A DNA stretch of 41,023 nucleotides. Origin: Maricaulis salignorans (GTDB lineage: Bacteria; Pseudomonadota; Alphaproteobacteria; Caulobacterales; Aquidulcibacteraceae). The DNA lies in assembly GCA_945891505.1 (NCBI GenBank), contig CAMDDL010000021.1, forward strand, positions 1-41,023, read 5' to 3'. Shown in pieces: positions 1 to 7,828 of this stretch; position 1 is the stretch's first letter; the number at the start of each line of letters is the position of its first letter. Below the pieces are notes generated by a model. It had not been told where the DNA came from. It worked only from the letters and a program-made list of their open reading frames with translations, and did not search any database. The position numbers and the translations under genes are program-made.

Positions 1-244
1 AGGTTGGACCAAGCCTATTGAAAGACCTGACCTCCGGCTTCACACGGCAGTCGGGCTCGAGCACACCGGGCATAAGGACGAGCTAATCCTTATGAAAACA
101 CGAGGCAGCCACGTCCACCCCGATTAACCCCGCTTATCCATCCCCAACCGGTGTCGCCGCTGCAGCAACAACGCCCTCTCGTCGGAGATGGGCTTAGGTT
201 AGGGCAGGTTTGGTGGGTGGGGGATAAGTTTTTATCTATTCGCA

Positions 245-437
245 CTCCCCTCGCCCCACCGGGGAGAGGGGTCGGGGGTGAGGGGGTCTTGGCGCAGTTG
301 CGCGTTGCTACGTGCAATGAAGGCCTCCGCAACGCGCACTCAAAGATTTTCGGTGAAAGGCTGCATGACTAGATTTTGTGAGTGGAAGCCCTCACCCCAA
401 CCCGTCGACCTATAGGTCGACCCCAATAGGAGAAGGG
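245..437. repeat. GC-rich MITE-like intergenic repeat, copy 1
   Basis: The left part has a hairpin (CTCCCC 245-250 with GGGGAG 261-266) and then GGGTGAGGG at 276-284. The right part carries the inverted match CCCTCACCC at 389-397 and ends in GGAGAAGGG. A 25-base stretch (261-285) is identical to 21633-21657 in the second copy, and both copies continue with a similar TTGCGCA/GCGCG-type core. The outer inverted arms around a less conserved 104-base core resemble a small non-autonomous element. Mobility is inferred, not shown. Confidence 0.6.
404..421. repeat. 18-bp perfect palindrome inside the repeat
   Basis: GTCGACCTATAGGTCGAC reads the same on both strands. It sits in the right arm of the repeat, where the other copy has ordinary GC-rich arm sequence, so it looks like a replacement or insertion within the arm. 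It could be a dimeric protein-binding site or a hairpin; nothing in the sequence decides this. Confidence 0.5.
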
Positions 438-457
438 CTTTAAAAGGCGCAATACCC

Positions 458-1756
458 TCACCGCGCCGTCAGCTTCGCCGTCAAAGCTCCAAACGCTGCG
501 TCATGGATTGCGGCGGTGAACATGTTCGACAGAACAGGGTGACTTCCAAAGCGGACGATGACAATCTGGTTTGTGGGGTCGATATAGACACGCTGGCCCG
601 CCACGCCGAACAGATTGAAACTTTGATTGGCATCATGGCTGATCCAAAACTGGCTGCGATAAGACCAGTTAAGCCGCGCAGGGATGGGATTTGAGGCCCG
701 AAACGCGGCATTATCGCTGCCGGCCTTGATTTTCTTCACCACAGCAGCAGGAATGATTTGTTGGCCATTGAAACTGCCATCTTGGCGCAGCATTTCACCC
801 AAGCGGGCGAGGTCACGCGCTGTGACATTGAGGCCAGCCGCAGCGATTTCCTGCCCGGCAGGGTCAATCGCCCAAGTTGCGTCGTGCTCAACCCCCAAGC
901 GCTTCCAAACCCGTTCAGAAACGAGCCTTGATAGGCTTTGCCCGCTGGCCCGCGCGATCACCCAGCCCAACGCGTCGGTTGCTGCAGAGCGATAGCGGAA
1001 GGGGCCACCGGAATCTGCAAAGCGCGTCTTCAGCGTCGGCAGCGCCTCATAAACGCCCTTTGGTGCCGGGATATTGGCGGGCCCCCAGCCCCAAGCCAAG
1101 GCATAACGGTGGATCTCCGCATTTGGATTGGCGTAATTCTCGTCAAAGCTGACCCCGTCGCGCATATCCATAAGGTCGCGCACGGTCGCCGTTTCCCAAG
1201 CGGAGCCCGCAAGTTCGGGCACGTAGGTAATGACTTTGGCGGTCTCATCCAGCTTGCCATCATGGATGAGGAGCTCAGCCATGAGACCGACAAAAGACTT
1301 GGTGACCGAAAACAACAGATGCTGGCTTTCGGGCGTCATGCCATTGGCATAGCGCTCATAAACGACTTTGCCTTTATGCAGCACCAACATGGCGTCGGTA
1401 TGGGTTTCGGCCTCAAATTGCGCCCAACTGATTGTCTTGCCGTCCGGCGCGGCAAAGGTCAGTCCATCGAGCGATATTGGCTGGCTGGGCAACAAGCTGA
1501 CAGGGCCACCGCGCGCCACGCCGCGGGTTGGAAACAACTCTCGTACATGCTGATAGCTCCACCCCGTGTAAGGATAAGCGAGCGCATTTTCGCGCGTGAC
1601 GCGCTTATCCGCCGGAGCTGGAAAGCCAACATTATAGCCAGACTTCGGCCAATCCAGACGAGGCTGAGGTGCTGGTGGCGTGGTTGGTGCTTGGGCGAAT
1701 GCCTGGGCACTCATCAAGCAAACAGCTCCTAATATGGCGTATTTCCCGATCCGCAT
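458..1756 (-). CDS. Exported serine hydrolase, class C beta-lactamase family
   Basis: This is a penicillin-binding/beta-lactamase-fold serine hydrolase. From the ATG at 1756 it begins with a signal peptide (MRIGKYAILGAVCLMSAQAFA, cleavage near AFA-QAP) followed by a proline-rich stretch. The nucleophile motif SxxK is S150-V-T-K153. The usual second motif YxN is replaced by YRSAATDALG, as in many esterase-like members. A GTG at 1774 in the same frame would add MGETN-type residues, but GGGAGAG just upstream of 1756 supports the ATG. It is related to the protein at 37127-38362, sharing the motif region, a GSA(W/Y) segment and ENYANPN/EDYENPN. Substrate is unknown: peptide, ester and beta-lactam are all possible. 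The product is probably periplasmic. Confidence 0.85.
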   Translation of the reverse strand: MRIGKYAILGAVCLMSAQAFAQAPTTPPAPQPRLDWPKSGYNVGFPAPADKRVTRENALAYPYTGWSYQHVRELFPTRGVARGGPVSLLPSQPISLDGLTFAAPDGKTISWAQFEAETHTDAMLVLHKGKVVYERYANGMTPESQHLLFSVTKSFVGLMAELLIHDGKLDETAKVITYVPELAGSAWETATVRDLMDMRDGVSFDENYANPNAEIHRYALAWGWGPANIPAPKGVYEALPTLKTRFADSGGPFRYRSAATDALGWVIARASGQSLSRLVSERVWKRLGVEHDATWAIDPAGQEIAAAGLNVTARDLARLGEMLRQDGSFNGQQIIPAAVVKKIKAGSDNAAFRASNPIPARLNWSYRSQFWISHDANQSFNLFGVAGQRVYIDPTNQIVIVRFGSHPVLSNMFTAAIHDAAFGALTAKLTAR

Positions 1757-1887
1757 GTTCGTCTCTCCCATCACCTGCTTGATCTGTGTCTAGTCTAGGT
1801 AGGCGCTAGCCTAATGGGTTACGGGCGAGGTGGCGAGTAGTGTTTGCATAGCGCACAGAGCGCACACCAAGCGACTTCACCATTTAT

Positions 1888-3546
1888 ATGGCAGATTTTG
1901 CTAAAGCCCACAGGGGGCCCTCAAGATTTACGGGACGTGTCCTTGGGAGATGGGCTGGCATGACGTCGCTGAGCGTACAGAATTCGAGACTGGCACAGAG
2001 TGTAAGCCTCGCCTGCCTCTGGATTTTCAGCCTGATCCTAACCCTCCAATTTCCCCCAACTTGGGATGTGGCGTGGCAGCACCACATAGCCAAAGAAGTT
2101 CTTGGTGGGGGAGAGCTTTATCGCGATGTGATCGACCTTAATCCACCCCTCTGGTTTTGGGCGGCGATCCCCAGTGTCTGGTTGGCAGAGATTACCCAGC
2201 AATCCTCCTTCGCGATTGCCTCCTTGTTCAATCTTTTGGGGCTTGCCATCGCACTGCCATGTGTTTGGAGCCTTTTGCCGCAGACTTGGACCTAGCTTGG
2301 TCGGACGATTTTTTGTGCGGGCCTTATTCTCGCAATTGGCATCCTGCCCTTGGATGAGGCAGGTCAACGCGAACAGGCCTTTTCCTTGGCCTGTGCGGTT
2401 TGGGTTGCTATCTTTGCCGCGCGCCTTAATGGGCAAAGAGTTGGGCTTGGTCTAGCCATTCTGGTTGGGTTGATTGCAGCCTATGGATTTGCGCTCAAAC
2501 ACTATTTTGTATTGGTTCCAATTACACTGGAGCTTTGGCTGATCCTGAAGAAGCGTAAGGACTGGCGTCCCTTTAGGCCGGAGGTTGTCACCCTCGCTTT
2601 CAGCGCTGTGGTCTATACCGTATCTATCTTAGCGCTTGTTCCGCATTATTTGACCGAAATCGTCCCCCTAACAGCAGCGAGCTACCAAGGCTTCCGGGAT
2701 TTTGGCGATCAACCCATGCTTGTCGCGATCTCGAAAATTATTGGGCTTTGTAGCATTGCATTCATCCCATTCACCTTAGTCATTTTGAACCGAAAAGCGG
2801 CCCCCTTTGAGCCGCTGGCCTTAGGTTTATGTTGGGTCGCTGTAGTGTGCGCTTTCAACGTTTGCATTCAAGCAAAAGGTTGGGGCTATCATTATATGCC
2901 TATCAAGGCAGTTATTATCCTCGCAGCCCTAGCCCTTGTATTACACAAGCCAAGCGCGCAGCCCGAGACCAATATTCGCTTCAGCCGATTGGTGGCTGGT
3001 ACTTTGATCTTGGGCAATGTGGTCATCCCAGGGCTCAAGACTTGGACATTTGTGCATGAAAACGCACCGTTCCCAGAGGGCAGCCCAACTCGTATTGTTC
3101 AGCAGATGCTGGAAAAGAGTCCCCGCGACAGCACAGTTGCGGTCCTGTCGTCGGACCCAGGCAATGCCTTTTACCGTCCATTCAAGCAGGAAAAGGCTAT
3201 CTATTCTCGTTATTTCTCTTTGTGGATGCTGCCCCAATTGCACGCCGACAAGAGCGTGAATGGGCAAGCGATTCTGCAGGATGTTCAGACGAAGATCACA
3301 CAGGATTTGATGTGTAGTTTTCCAGACATGATCCTGATTGAAACCACGGCTGGCTATAATTCAGACTTGCGGTCCGCCCAGTTTATCGTGACTGACCCGC
3401 TGGCTATTTTGAAGCCCCAAGCCGCCTTCCAAAACTGGATGGATCAGAATTACAAAGAAGGCCCACGACCGGGGAACTCAATCCGGGCTTGGTTCCGGAC
3501 GGACAGCGCTACACCCATAAAGCCCACCACATGCCGAAAAGCCTAA
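1888..3546 (+). pseudogene. Membrane glycosyltransferase (GT39/ArnT-like) with in-frame TAG
   Basis: One reading frame runs from ATG 1888 (alternative ATG 1960) to TAA 3544-3546, broken only by TAG at 2293-2295. The frame is the same on both sides, so this is a nonsense change and not a frameshift. The upstream part has a transmembrane helix, a conserved aspartate in PTWDVAWQHH, and ELYRDVIDLNPPLWFW, typical of polyprenyl-phosphate-sugar-dependent transferases. After the stop comes a hydrophobic helix and then DEAGQREQ, matching the GQRE(H/Q) motif of this family, with further membrane helices and a soluble C-terminal part. Translation restarting at ATG 2350 would lack the catalytic N-terminus. 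A read-through product of 552 residues is the alternative. The 3' end overlaps convergent rsuA by 4 bases. Confidence 0.8.
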
Positions 3547-4289
3547 AGCTTGGCAGCAAACACTTTTGCGACATCCTCATCCGTCATCACGCGCAAACTG
3601 CCCGCGCCGAGGTCCTCGGGCAGGCCTAAGGCACCAATCTGATCGCGATGAAGTGCGGTTACATGGTTGCCGATGGCGGCGAACATGCGCCGGACTTGAT
3701 GATAACGGCCCTCATGCAGCGTCAGTATAGCCGAACGCTCCCCCGTCAGTTCTAACTCTGCGGGCAGCAAGGGCTTGGTCTCACCATCCAGCATGAGGCC
3801 GCCAGCAGCGAACGTGGCCACTTCAGAGCCATCCAGCGGCCGATCGAGCGTGACGATATAACGCTTGGGCACGTGGTGTTTAGGCGAAATGATTTTGTGC
3901 AACAGGTCGCCATCGTCGGTCAGCAATATGAGGCCAGAGGTCTCCTTATCCAGCCGCCCAACGGTTGATAAGGCAGGATCGCGCGCCCGCCACCGGTCGG
4001 GTAGCAAGTCATAGATGAGCGTGCCCGCCTCTTTGCGCGAACAGGTCACGCCCAAGGGCTTATGCACCATGATGACCATGCCGGGTAAAGGGTCGAGCTT
4101 CTTGCCTCGGATGAGCAGGCGGGCCGGTAAATCAACTTCAAGACGGACGCGCGCGGCCTCATCGCGCAAGATCTCACCATCGAGGGTGATCCAGCCCGCC
4201 TTCGTCATTAGGCCAATGTCGCGCCTAGACCCATAGCCCATGTTTGCCAGAAGGCGATCAAGACGGGCGGTTGGAACCGGTCGGCTCAT
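3543..4289 (-). CDS. rsuA: 16S rRNA pseudouridine synthase, RsuA family
   Basis: The 248-residue product isomerises a uridine in rRNA; the RsuA family acts on U516 of 16S rRNA. The N-terminal 50-60 residues form an S4 RNA-binding domain (ARLDRLLANMGYGSRRD). The catalytic family signature GRLDKETSGLILLTDDG carries the essential aspartate. The length is normal for RsuA. The start ATG overlaps the upstream rsmC stop by 4 bases (ATGA), indicating translational coupling. RluB, RluE and RluF share the fold, so the exact target base is inferred. Confidence 0.87.
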   Translation of the reverse strand: MSRPVPTARLDRLLANMGYGSRRDIGLMTKAGWITLDGEILRDEAARVRLEVDLPARLLIRGKKLDPLPGMVIMVHKPLGVTCSRKEAGTLIYDLLPDRWRARDPALSTVGRLDKETSGLILLTDDGDLLHKIISPKHHVPKRYIVTLDRPLDGSEVATFAAGGLMLDGETKPLLPAELELTGERSAILTLHEGRYHQVRRMFAAIGNHVTALHRDQIGALGLPEDLGAGSLRVMTDEDVAKVFAAKL

Positions 4290-5194
4290 TGGATCGCCTG
4301 ATAGACTTTAAAGCCTTGCGCCTCAGATTTCAGCGTGAAGCTGGCGAAGCGGGCCTTCAAAATTGCTTCATAGGGCAAATGGCGGTTCGCAGTTAGCCAG
4401 AGGGAGCCACCGGGGCGCAAAGCCTCTGCCGCGCGCACAATCATGGCCATACCCAGCGCTTGATCCTCAATCCCAGCGCGGTGAAAGGGTGGGTTCATCA
4501 CGATGGCGTCAAAGGTCTGCCCAGGTGTGCCTGTGGCAACCAGATCGACCCAGACGCTTGAGAATCTTGGGTCCTGAATGCTCTTATGCGCAGCAGCTAT
4601 CGCCCTGCGATCCAGCTCAAACCCAGTGACTGCGGTGACTTTTGGGCCCTGCAAGACCTGTTGCGACAACACCCCTGCCCCGCACCCGAAATCGGCCACC
4701 TTGCCGGACAAGGCTGGCAAGACATCCAACAAAGCCTTAGTGCCCGCATCCACACGGTCCCAACTAAACAACCCCGGCTGTCCCCAAAAGCCTAAGTCCG
4801 GCAGGAGACGCAATGCACCTTCGGCTAGTGCCGCATCCAATCCCCTCAAAGTCCCCGGGCGGGTGCCTTGGCAAATGCGGTGATGGCGTTTGGGTTGGTC
4901 CGAGACCATGACACCAAAGCCCATCAAGTCTTTGGCCAGACGTGTGCCGCCTTTGTCCTTTGGGGCCAAAATCGTCAAAGGAGCGCCGGGTGCTAAAGCC
5001 CGCAAAGCAAGCGCGATTTCATGGCGGCGCTCAATCGTATTGGATGGCGCCCGCATCACGAGGCCCGCATAGGCCCCTTCTTCCAACGCATCCAAAGTAA
5101 CAGCGCCCGGGTGCAGCGGGGAAACCTGCACCCCGTCGTGTGGCACCTCGACTAAGCCGGCCGGAATATCGCCATAGATCAAACTTCTGCTCAT
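4286..5194 (-). CDS. rsmC: Class I rRNA methyltransferase, RsmC-like
   Basis: A SAM-dependent methyltransferase of 302 residues. The C-terminal half has motif I DFGCGAGVLS, an acidic motif II (GFELDRRA), the amino-methylating NPPF motif (MNPPFH) and the RsmC-like LWLTANRHLPYE segment. The N-terminal half is the degenerate duplicated domain typical of RsmC/RlmG. RsmC methylates G1207 of 16S rRNA at N2. It is cotranscribed with rsuA, so both genes of this pair would modify the small subunit. RlmG (23S G1835) is the main alternative. Confidence 0.8.
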   Translation of the reverse strand: MSRSLIYGDIPAGLVEVPHDGVQVSPLHPGAVTLDALEEGAYAGLVMRAPSNTIERRHEIALALRALAPGAPLTILAPKDKGGTRLAKDLMGFGVMVSDQPKRHHRICQGTRPGTLRGLDAALAEGALRLLPDLGFWGQPGLFSWDRVDAGTKALLDVLPALSGKVADFGCGAGVLSQQVLQGPKVTAVTGFELDRRAIAAAHKSIQDPRFSSVWVDLVATGTPGQTFDAIVMNPPFHRAGIEDQALGMAMIVRAAEALRPGGSLWLTANRHLPYEAILKARFASFTLKSEAQGFKVYQAIQ

Positions 5195-5259
5195 GAGGCT
5201 GATCTGAGCTAGATTGCGTTCAGATACAAGTTCGGCTGGGCAGCATGACTCTTAAACAA

Positions 5260-5300
5260 CAGCGCGCAACTTTGATCCAAAGAAGCAAAGTTGCGCGCTG
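5260..5300 (-). terminator. Terminator of flgB-flgC-fliE
   Basis: A perfect 15-bp inverted repeat, CAGCGCGCAACTTTG (5260-5274) with its complement at 5286-5300, separated by 11 bases. It begins 4 bases past the fliE stop codon. On the minus strand it is followed by TTGTTT, a moderate T-tract. Position and stem strength support an intrinsic terminator. Confidence 0.75.
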
Positions 5301-5303
5301 ATA

Positions 5304-5612
5304 TTAGATGGGCATCCGCATGATTTCCTGATAGGCTTGGATGGCCTGATCGCGGAAGGCCAACATGGTTTCCATCTGCACTTCGGCAGCGGCGACAGCC
5401 GTGACGACGTCGATCATTTCAGCCTTGCCAGTGACCGCTTGAGCGGCCTGGGTTTCTGCAGCCTTTGTGGCTTCGACCGTGGACGAAACTTGTTGGGCCA
5501 ACATGGACGAGAAATTGAAGTTGGTATCGGCAATCACTGGCCCCGTGCTGGGGGCGGCACCACCGGCGGCGGCACCATAGGCTTTGGCTGCTAAAAGGGC
5601 GGCTGAATTCAT
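5304..5612 (-). CDS. fliE: Flagellar hook-basal body protein FliE
   Basis: FliE links the MS ring to the proximal rod and is exported by the flagellar type III system. The 102-residue product has the family architecture: a variable Ala-rich N-terminus, a helical core, and the conserved C-terminal tail ending QEIMRMPI. It is the last gene of flgB-flgC-fliE and is followed at once by a strong hairpin. CTCAGGTTTCTCCTGAA-type sequence before the ATG supplies an AGGAGA ribosome-binding site on the coding strand. Confidence 0.93.
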   Translation of the reverse strand: MNSAALLAAKAYGAAAGGAAPSTGPVIADTNFNFSSMLAQQVSSTVEATKAAETQAAQAVTGKAEMIDVVTAVAAAEVQMETMLAFRDQAIQAYQEIMRMPI

Positions 5613-5640
5613 AACTCAGGTTTCTCCTGAAAGTACGCGC

Positions 5641-6054
5641 TTAGCGGCGCAACAAATCAAGCGTGCGAGACATCATGGCCCGCGCGCTTTCAACGACATT
5701 TAGGTTAGCTTCATAGGCACGTTGGGCTTCACGCATATCGAGGCTTTCGATCAGCGTGTTGACGTTTGGCATTTTCACATAGCCTTCCGCATTGGCACCG
5801 GGGTGGGTCGGGTCATAGCGTAAGCGAAACTCTGATGTGTCCTTCTGGACCTTGGTCATTTTGACTTCCGTTGTGCCATTCTCGCGGTTCAGAACTTGGC
5901 CAAATACGCTGACTTTGCGCTGATAGGGGTCGGCATCGGGATTGGGTGCGGTGGAATTGGCGTTGGCGATGTTTTCCGCAATCACCTTCATCCGCGCCGT
6001 TTGAGCGCGAAGGCCGGAAGCAGCAACATTGAGCGCAGCATTCATATCTGACAT
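5641..6054 (-). CDS. flgC: Flagellar proximal rod protein FlgC
   Basis: A 137-residue rod subunit. The N-terminus has the flagellar rod signature (AALNVAASGLRAQTARMKVIAENIANANS). The C-terminus has the paired coiled-coil region ending ANLNVVESARAMMSRTLDLL, with ESLDMREAQRAYEAN, diagnostic of FlgC. Middle residues YQRKVSVFGQ are also typical. It lies 11 bases downstream of flgB and upstream of fliE, the usual gene order. Confidence 0.96.
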   Translation of the reverse strand: MSDMNAALNVAASGLRAQTARMKVIAENIANANSTAPNPDADPYQRKVSVFGQVLNRENGTTEVKMTKVQKDTSEFRLRYDPTHPGANAEGYVKMPNVNTLIESLDMREAQRAYEANLNVVESARAMMSRTLDLLRR

Positions 6055-6065
6055 GGCTTATCTTC

Positions 6066-6509
6066 CTATTGCGGTTTGCGCGATGCCAAGCGCATCAATT
6101 GCAAACCTTTTTGATAGAGGCCCAAAGCCGCGTCATAATTCATGCGCGTATCGGCCACTTTGATCATTTGTTCTTCCAAGACGACTGCATTGCCATCGAG
6201 CGTCACTTCGCTGTCTGGCGTCTTAATCGCGCGACCAGAACCTGCTGCGGGCGCACCGCCATCCAAGTGCCCAGACCGCGTCGCCGCCATTTTTACTGGC
6301 GACAAAGGCGCCGCCCCTGCGAGGCCGCTGCGTGCTTGCGGCATTTGCCGCGCGATTGCGTCGGCAAAGGCGCGGTTATCCAAATCGCGCGGCACATATT
6401 TAGGTGTGGACGCATTGGCGACATTCTCTGCCAAGAGCTTCTGACGTTCGTTCAGAAACCCCATACGTTCGCGCAGAACGTTAAAAAATGGCGTGTCGGT
6501 GATGCCCAT
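6066..6509 (-). CDS. flgB: Flagellar proximal rod protein FlgB
   Basis: FlgB is the most proximal rod subunit. I place the start at ATG 6509 (MGITDTPFFNVLRERM) because AAGGA lies just upstream. The open frame continues to 6566 but gives an atypical charged extension. Rod signature LAENVANASTPKYVPRDL and C-terminal MIKVADTRMNYDAALGLYQKGLQLM are both seen. The central region is slightly longer than minimal FlgB and Ala/Gly-rich. It is the first gene of the operon, with a CtrA box about 50 bases upstream of the start. Confidence 0.94.
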   Translation of the reverse strand: MGITDTPFFNVLRERMGFLNERQKLLAENVANASTPKYVPRDLDNRAFADAIARQMPQARSGLAGAAPLSPVKMAATRSGHLDGGAPAAGSGRAIKTPDSEVTLDGNAVVLEEQMIKVADTRMNYDAALGLYQKGLQLMRLASRKPQ

Positions 6510-6558
6510 GACATGATCCTTGCGATTCTTCGCATCTGTAATGATGAAGTGATCGTGG

Positions 6559-6573
6559 TTAAGCACTGATTAA
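6559..6573. promoter_or_regulatory. CtrA box upstream of flgB
   Basis: TTAAGCACTGATTAA matches the full CtrA consensus TTAA-N7-TTAA. It lies about 50 bases upstream of the flgB start codon in the flgB/fliO divergent region, so it could overlap the -35 region of the flgB promoter. CtrA control of early flagellar genes is established in Caulobacter; here it is inferred from the motif. Confidence 0.65.
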
Positions 6574-6592
6574 TATCCCTGAGGGCCTTTTG

Positions 6593-6607
6593 TTAACTTT
6601 TGATTAA
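6593..6607. promoter_or_regulatory. CtrA box upstream of fliO
   Basis: TTAACTTTTGATTAA is a second full TTAA-N7-TTAA box, followed by CC as in the preferred TTAAC form. It is 34 bases from the first box and about 82 bases before the fliO start, so each divergent gene has its own box. Confidence 0.65.
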
Positions 6608-6689
6608 CCGGAGCGGGCGACGCGGGGATCAGGCGTGCAGAAGCACGCGCGATCTGGGTGGGATGGCATCTAGGATAGAGGGCTGACCA

Positions 6690-7013
6690 ATGGACTTTTT
6701 TGACCTCATTCGGGCGACCGCTGCTTTGGCCGTCACGCTTGGCCTCTTGCTCGGTGCCGCTTGGCTGGCCCGTCGTTATGGTCTGATGCAGGGCCAAATG
6801 CCCGGCCTCGCCAAAGGCCGACTGAAATTGGTTGAGCAGCTATGGCTGGATGCCGGGCGGACTCGTGCCATTCTCATTCAGTGCGATGATCAAGAGCATT
6901 TGGTCTTGGTCTCCCCCACAGGGGCGAGCACGCTCAGTTCCAAAGCCATCGACCCATTAGCTTCAAAGCCCCCTTCGCTCGCTGTCCCATCTGCTACAGG
7001 CACCCCTTCATGA
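6690..7013 (+). CDS. fliO: Flagellar export apparatus protein FliO
   Basis: FliO is a small membrane protein that helps assemble the FliP ring of the export gate. The 107-residue product has one N-terminal transmembrane helix (ATAALAVTLGLLLGAAWLA) followed by the cytoplasmic FliO domain with the LKLVEQLWLDAGRTRAILI segment. GAGGG precedes the ATG at good spacing. The end overlaps fliP by 4 bases (ATGA). FliO diverges quickly in sequence, so the adjacent fliP carries much of the assignment. Confidence 0.87.
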   Translation: MDFFDLIRATAALAVTLGLLLGAAWLARRYGLMQGQMPGLAKGRLKLVEQLWLDAGRTRAILIQCDDQEHLVLVSPTGASTLSSKAIDPLASKPPSLAVPSATGTPS

Positions 7014-7828
7014 CGTCAAAAGCCTCAAACAAAGCCTCCCGCGCCAAAGGCCAATCACGGGCCGACCTCAAACGCCTTCTCAAGCGCTGGCTGATCATTT
7101 TTGTCTGTGCCATGGGCGCTTCCATGTTGGGGGTTGCCACCGCCGTGGCCCAATCGATCAATTTGGACTTGGGTAGTGGGACTGGACTGACTGAGCGGGT
7201 GGTTCAGACTGTTGCGCTGATCACCATCCTGTCGCTAGCGCCCTCTGTCGTGATCATGACGACCAGTTTTGTGCGGATTGTAGTGGTCTTGTCGCTCTTA
7301 CGGACCGCCATTGGCCTTCAACAAGCGCCACCCAATGCAGTGATGGTTTCTCTGGCTTTATTCCTGACGGCCTTTGTTATGCAGCCGACTTTCGAGCGTT
7401 CCTGGAATGAGGGCATCGCCCCTTTGACCAAACAGGAATTGACGATGGAACAAGCTTGGCCGCGGACCACAGAGCCACTGAAACAATTCATGCTGGCCCA
7501 GACACGAGAAAGAGATTTGGAGCTATTTATTCGCCTCGCCCGCATCCCAACGCCACAAAATGCCCAAGCGTTGCCGATGCGCGTGGTTACCCCTGCTTTC
7601 ATGATTTCAGAATTGCGGCGCGCTTTTGAGATCGGCTTCTTATTGTTCGTGCCGTTTCTAGTGATCGACCTTGTAGTTGCGTCGCTCTTGATGGCGATGG
7701 GCATGATGATGCTGCCACCGGTTGTGGTGTCGCTGCCGTTTAAGCTGATTTTCTTTGTGCTCGTTGATGGCTGGCGCTTGGTTGCGGAAAGCCTTGTGCA
7801 GAGCTTTAGGGCCGTTCCCCCCGGTTAG
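7010..7828 (+). CDS. fliP: Flagellar export gate protein FliP
   Basis: FliP forms the core of the type III export gate in the inner membrane. Signature blocks are present: LAPSVVIMTTSFVRIVVVLSLLR, GLQQAPPNAVMVSLALFLT, RVVTPAFMISELRRAFEIGF and LLMAMGMMMLPPVVVSLPFK. The 272-residue product has a basic N-terminal extension of about 30 residues before a cleavable signal or first helix; FliP proteins commonly carry a signal peptide. It is translationally coupled to fliO. The 3' end overlaps the convergent TPR gene by 4 bases. fliQ and fliR are not in this window. Confidence 0.96.
   Translation: MTSKASNKASRAKGQSRADLKRLLKRWLIIFVCAMGASMLGVATAVAQSINLDLGSGTGLTERVVQTVALITILSLAPSVVIMTTSFVRIVVVLSLLRTAIGLQQAPPNAVMVSLALFLTAFVMQPTFERSWNEGIAPLTKQELTMEQAWPRTTEPLKQFMLAQTRERDLELFIRLARIPTPQNAQALPMRVVTPAFMISELRRAFEIGFLLFVPFLVIDLVVASLLMAMGMMMLPPVVVSLPFKLIFFVLVDGWRLVAESLVQSFRAVPPG

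Larger units (their letters stand above)
1..457. other. Non-coding region at the window edge
   Basis: No convincing gene is present. Short open frames on both strands run through the GC-rich repeat at 245-437 and lack ribosome-binding sites or recognisable protein features. A small hairpin, ATAAGGA/TCCTTAT with an 8-base loop, lies near position 75-95. I tried to match 1-130 to tRNA, SRP RNA, RNase P RNA and group II intron ends and could not. Confidence 0.6.

Noticed and set aside
1-130. Possible structured RNA at the window edge
   Set aside because: Short hairpins are present, but no match to tRNA, SRP RNA, RNase P RNA or group II intron domains could be made.
90-372. Overlapping open frames on both strands near the window start
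   Set aside because: They run through the GC-rich repeat, have low-complexity Pro/Gly products, and lack ribosome-binding sites.
938-1732. Long plus-strand open frame opposite the first serine hydrolase
   Set aside because: It is antisense to a well-supported gene with signal peptide and SxxK motif, and its product has no recognisable features.
2293-2295. TAG as a recoded pyrrolysine or other special codon
   Set aside because: Nothing in the window supports recoding, and GT39 enzymes are not known to need a special residue at this site.
5260-5300. Perfect inverted repeat as a mobile-element end
   Set aside because: Its position right after the fliE stop and the T-rich tail on the minus strand fit a terminator better.
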